A stretch of 64,000 nt of DNA from Planctomycetota bacterium (GTDB lineage: Bacteria; Planctomycetota; Planctomycetia; Planctomycetales; Planctomycetaceae): the NCBI GenBank assembly GCA_014584345.1, contig JACTNB010000008.1:88001-152000 (forward strand). The letters are read 5' to 3'. The notes beneath the pieces were generated by a model, which saw only the letters and a program-made list of their open reading frames with translations, did no database searches and was not told where the DNA came from. The translations under genes were made by a program, and so were the position numbers. Below are positions 63,537-64,000 of this stretch, piece by piece. Position 1 is the stretch's first letter. Each line of letters starts with the position of its first letter.

Positions 63537-64000
63537 ATGTATTCAGTGTTCTGCCTGTTCCCGTTGTCTCGTGCCTGGAAACTCGCGTTGACGTTTTTCT
63601 GCGTGGGGCTGCCTGTCATCTGCGGCATGTCCCAGAGGGTCTCCGCCGCGGCCAAATTTCCGTACGAAGCTACGATTTTTACGGATAACGTCGAAGCGCA
63701 CAGCGGCCCGGGGGCTCGATTTTATGTGACGGATACCCTCAAAAAAGGGGCTGCGGTCACCGTGCATCGGCATGATCCCGGGGGCTGGTACATGATCGCT
63801 CCTCCACCAGGCAGTTTCAGTCTGATACGTGCCGAATATGTCCGCAGGGAATCTCCACGCCAGGGCAGCATCACCGAAAACAACGTGATTGTCCGGGTCG
63901 GCAGTCAGGTCAATTCCCATAATGAAGTCGAACAACGTCGTTTAATGAAGGGAGATCGCGTCAATATTCTGGGCGAGGTCACCCTGGCCGAACAGGGTCG
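63537..64000 (+). CDS. Secreted SH3-domain protein (partial, runs off the window)
   Basis: From ATG 63537, which has AGGAG six bases upstream, the frame is open to the window end (154 residues). It starts with a signal peptide (LALTFFCVGLPVICGMSQRVSA) and continues with a bacterial SH3-like domain: VEAHSGPGARFYVTDTLKKGAAVTVHRHD and GWYMIAPP, then a possible second repeat beginning NNVIVRVGSQ. Such domains bind cell-wall or other peptides. The rest of the protein lies beyond the window. Confidence 0.8.
   Translation, partial: MYSVFCLFPLSRAWKLALTFFCVGLPVICGMSQRVSAAAKFPYEATIFTDNVEAHSGPGARFYVTDTLKKGAAVTVHRHDPGGWYMIAPPPGSFSLIRAEYVRRESPRQGSITENNVIVRVGSQVNSHNEVEQRRLMKGDRVNILGEVTLAEQG

Overview
This 64 kb window is a high-GC chromosomal stretch that looks like a planctomycete (phylum Planctomycetota). 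The signs are a PSCyt1/DUF1549/DUF1553 cytochrome protein paired with a DUF1501 protein, a second solitary DUF1501 protein, very large secreted esterases of the acetyl-xylan-esterase type, a squalene-hopene cyclase, a type II secretion pseudopilin operon, many small secreted or lipid-anchored proteins of unknown function, and loosely packed genes with long intergenic gaps. I saw no tRNA, rRNA, CRISPR array, phage or intact insertion sequence.

Layout. 0-6.3 kb: the tail of an unknown gene, a secreted SGNH-like protein, a B12-binding radical SAM protein overlapping a membrane protein, a methyltransferase and a DUF2726 protein. Two nearly identical 174 bp intergenic repeats flank this block. 6.3-10.7 kb: an AAA+ ATPase, then a metal-binding lipoprotein and an ABC ATPase with no permease. 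10.8-14.5 kb: a type II secretion operon (GspF, G, H, I, J types). 14.7-22.3 kb: the cytochrome/DUF1501 pair, a large esterase and glutamine synthetase. 22.6-28.7 kb: an acyltransferase remnant, a MATE transporter, a RraA-like protein, a fluoride riboswitch driving a CLC-F type fluoride antiporter, and a DUF900 hydrolase. 29-37.6 kb: a RmlD-like protein, a hydroxyacid dehydrogenase, a rhomboid protease, two tandem paralogous lipoproteins, DUF2752, an OmpH-like lipoprotein, DUF1501 and a zinc-ribbon protein. 37.7-46.2 kb: an aldose epimerase, LarB, a second large esterase, a beta-CASP metallo-beta-lactamase and a squalene-hopene cyclase with a CBS protein. 46.8-48.3 kb is gene-poor and holds the end of a decayed RND adaptor gene. 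48.3-55 kb: a diguanylate cyclase, a glycosyltransferase, a calcineurin-type phosphoesterase and a PQQ beta-propeller protein.

55.2-62.9 kb is a carbohydrate cluster, all on the minus strand: acetate kinase, a GH13 amylase, a DUF4239 membrane protein, a GH63-type glucosidase and a small conserved protein. On its edges lie a broken phosphoketolase (one frameshift, one stop, 5' part lost) and a 36-codon ORF resembling the start of a glucan phosphorylase. Together they point to a glycogen/phosphoketolase/acetate-kinase module that has partly decayed. The window ends inside an SH3-domain protein gene.

The best-supported regulatory finding is the fluoride riboswitch at 25789-25847. The most unusual evolutionary observation is the eroded phosphoketolase module. 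The most general one is the family of roughly 174 bp intergenic repeats with two internal hairpins. I did not find a clearly new multi-gene defence or biosynthetic system.
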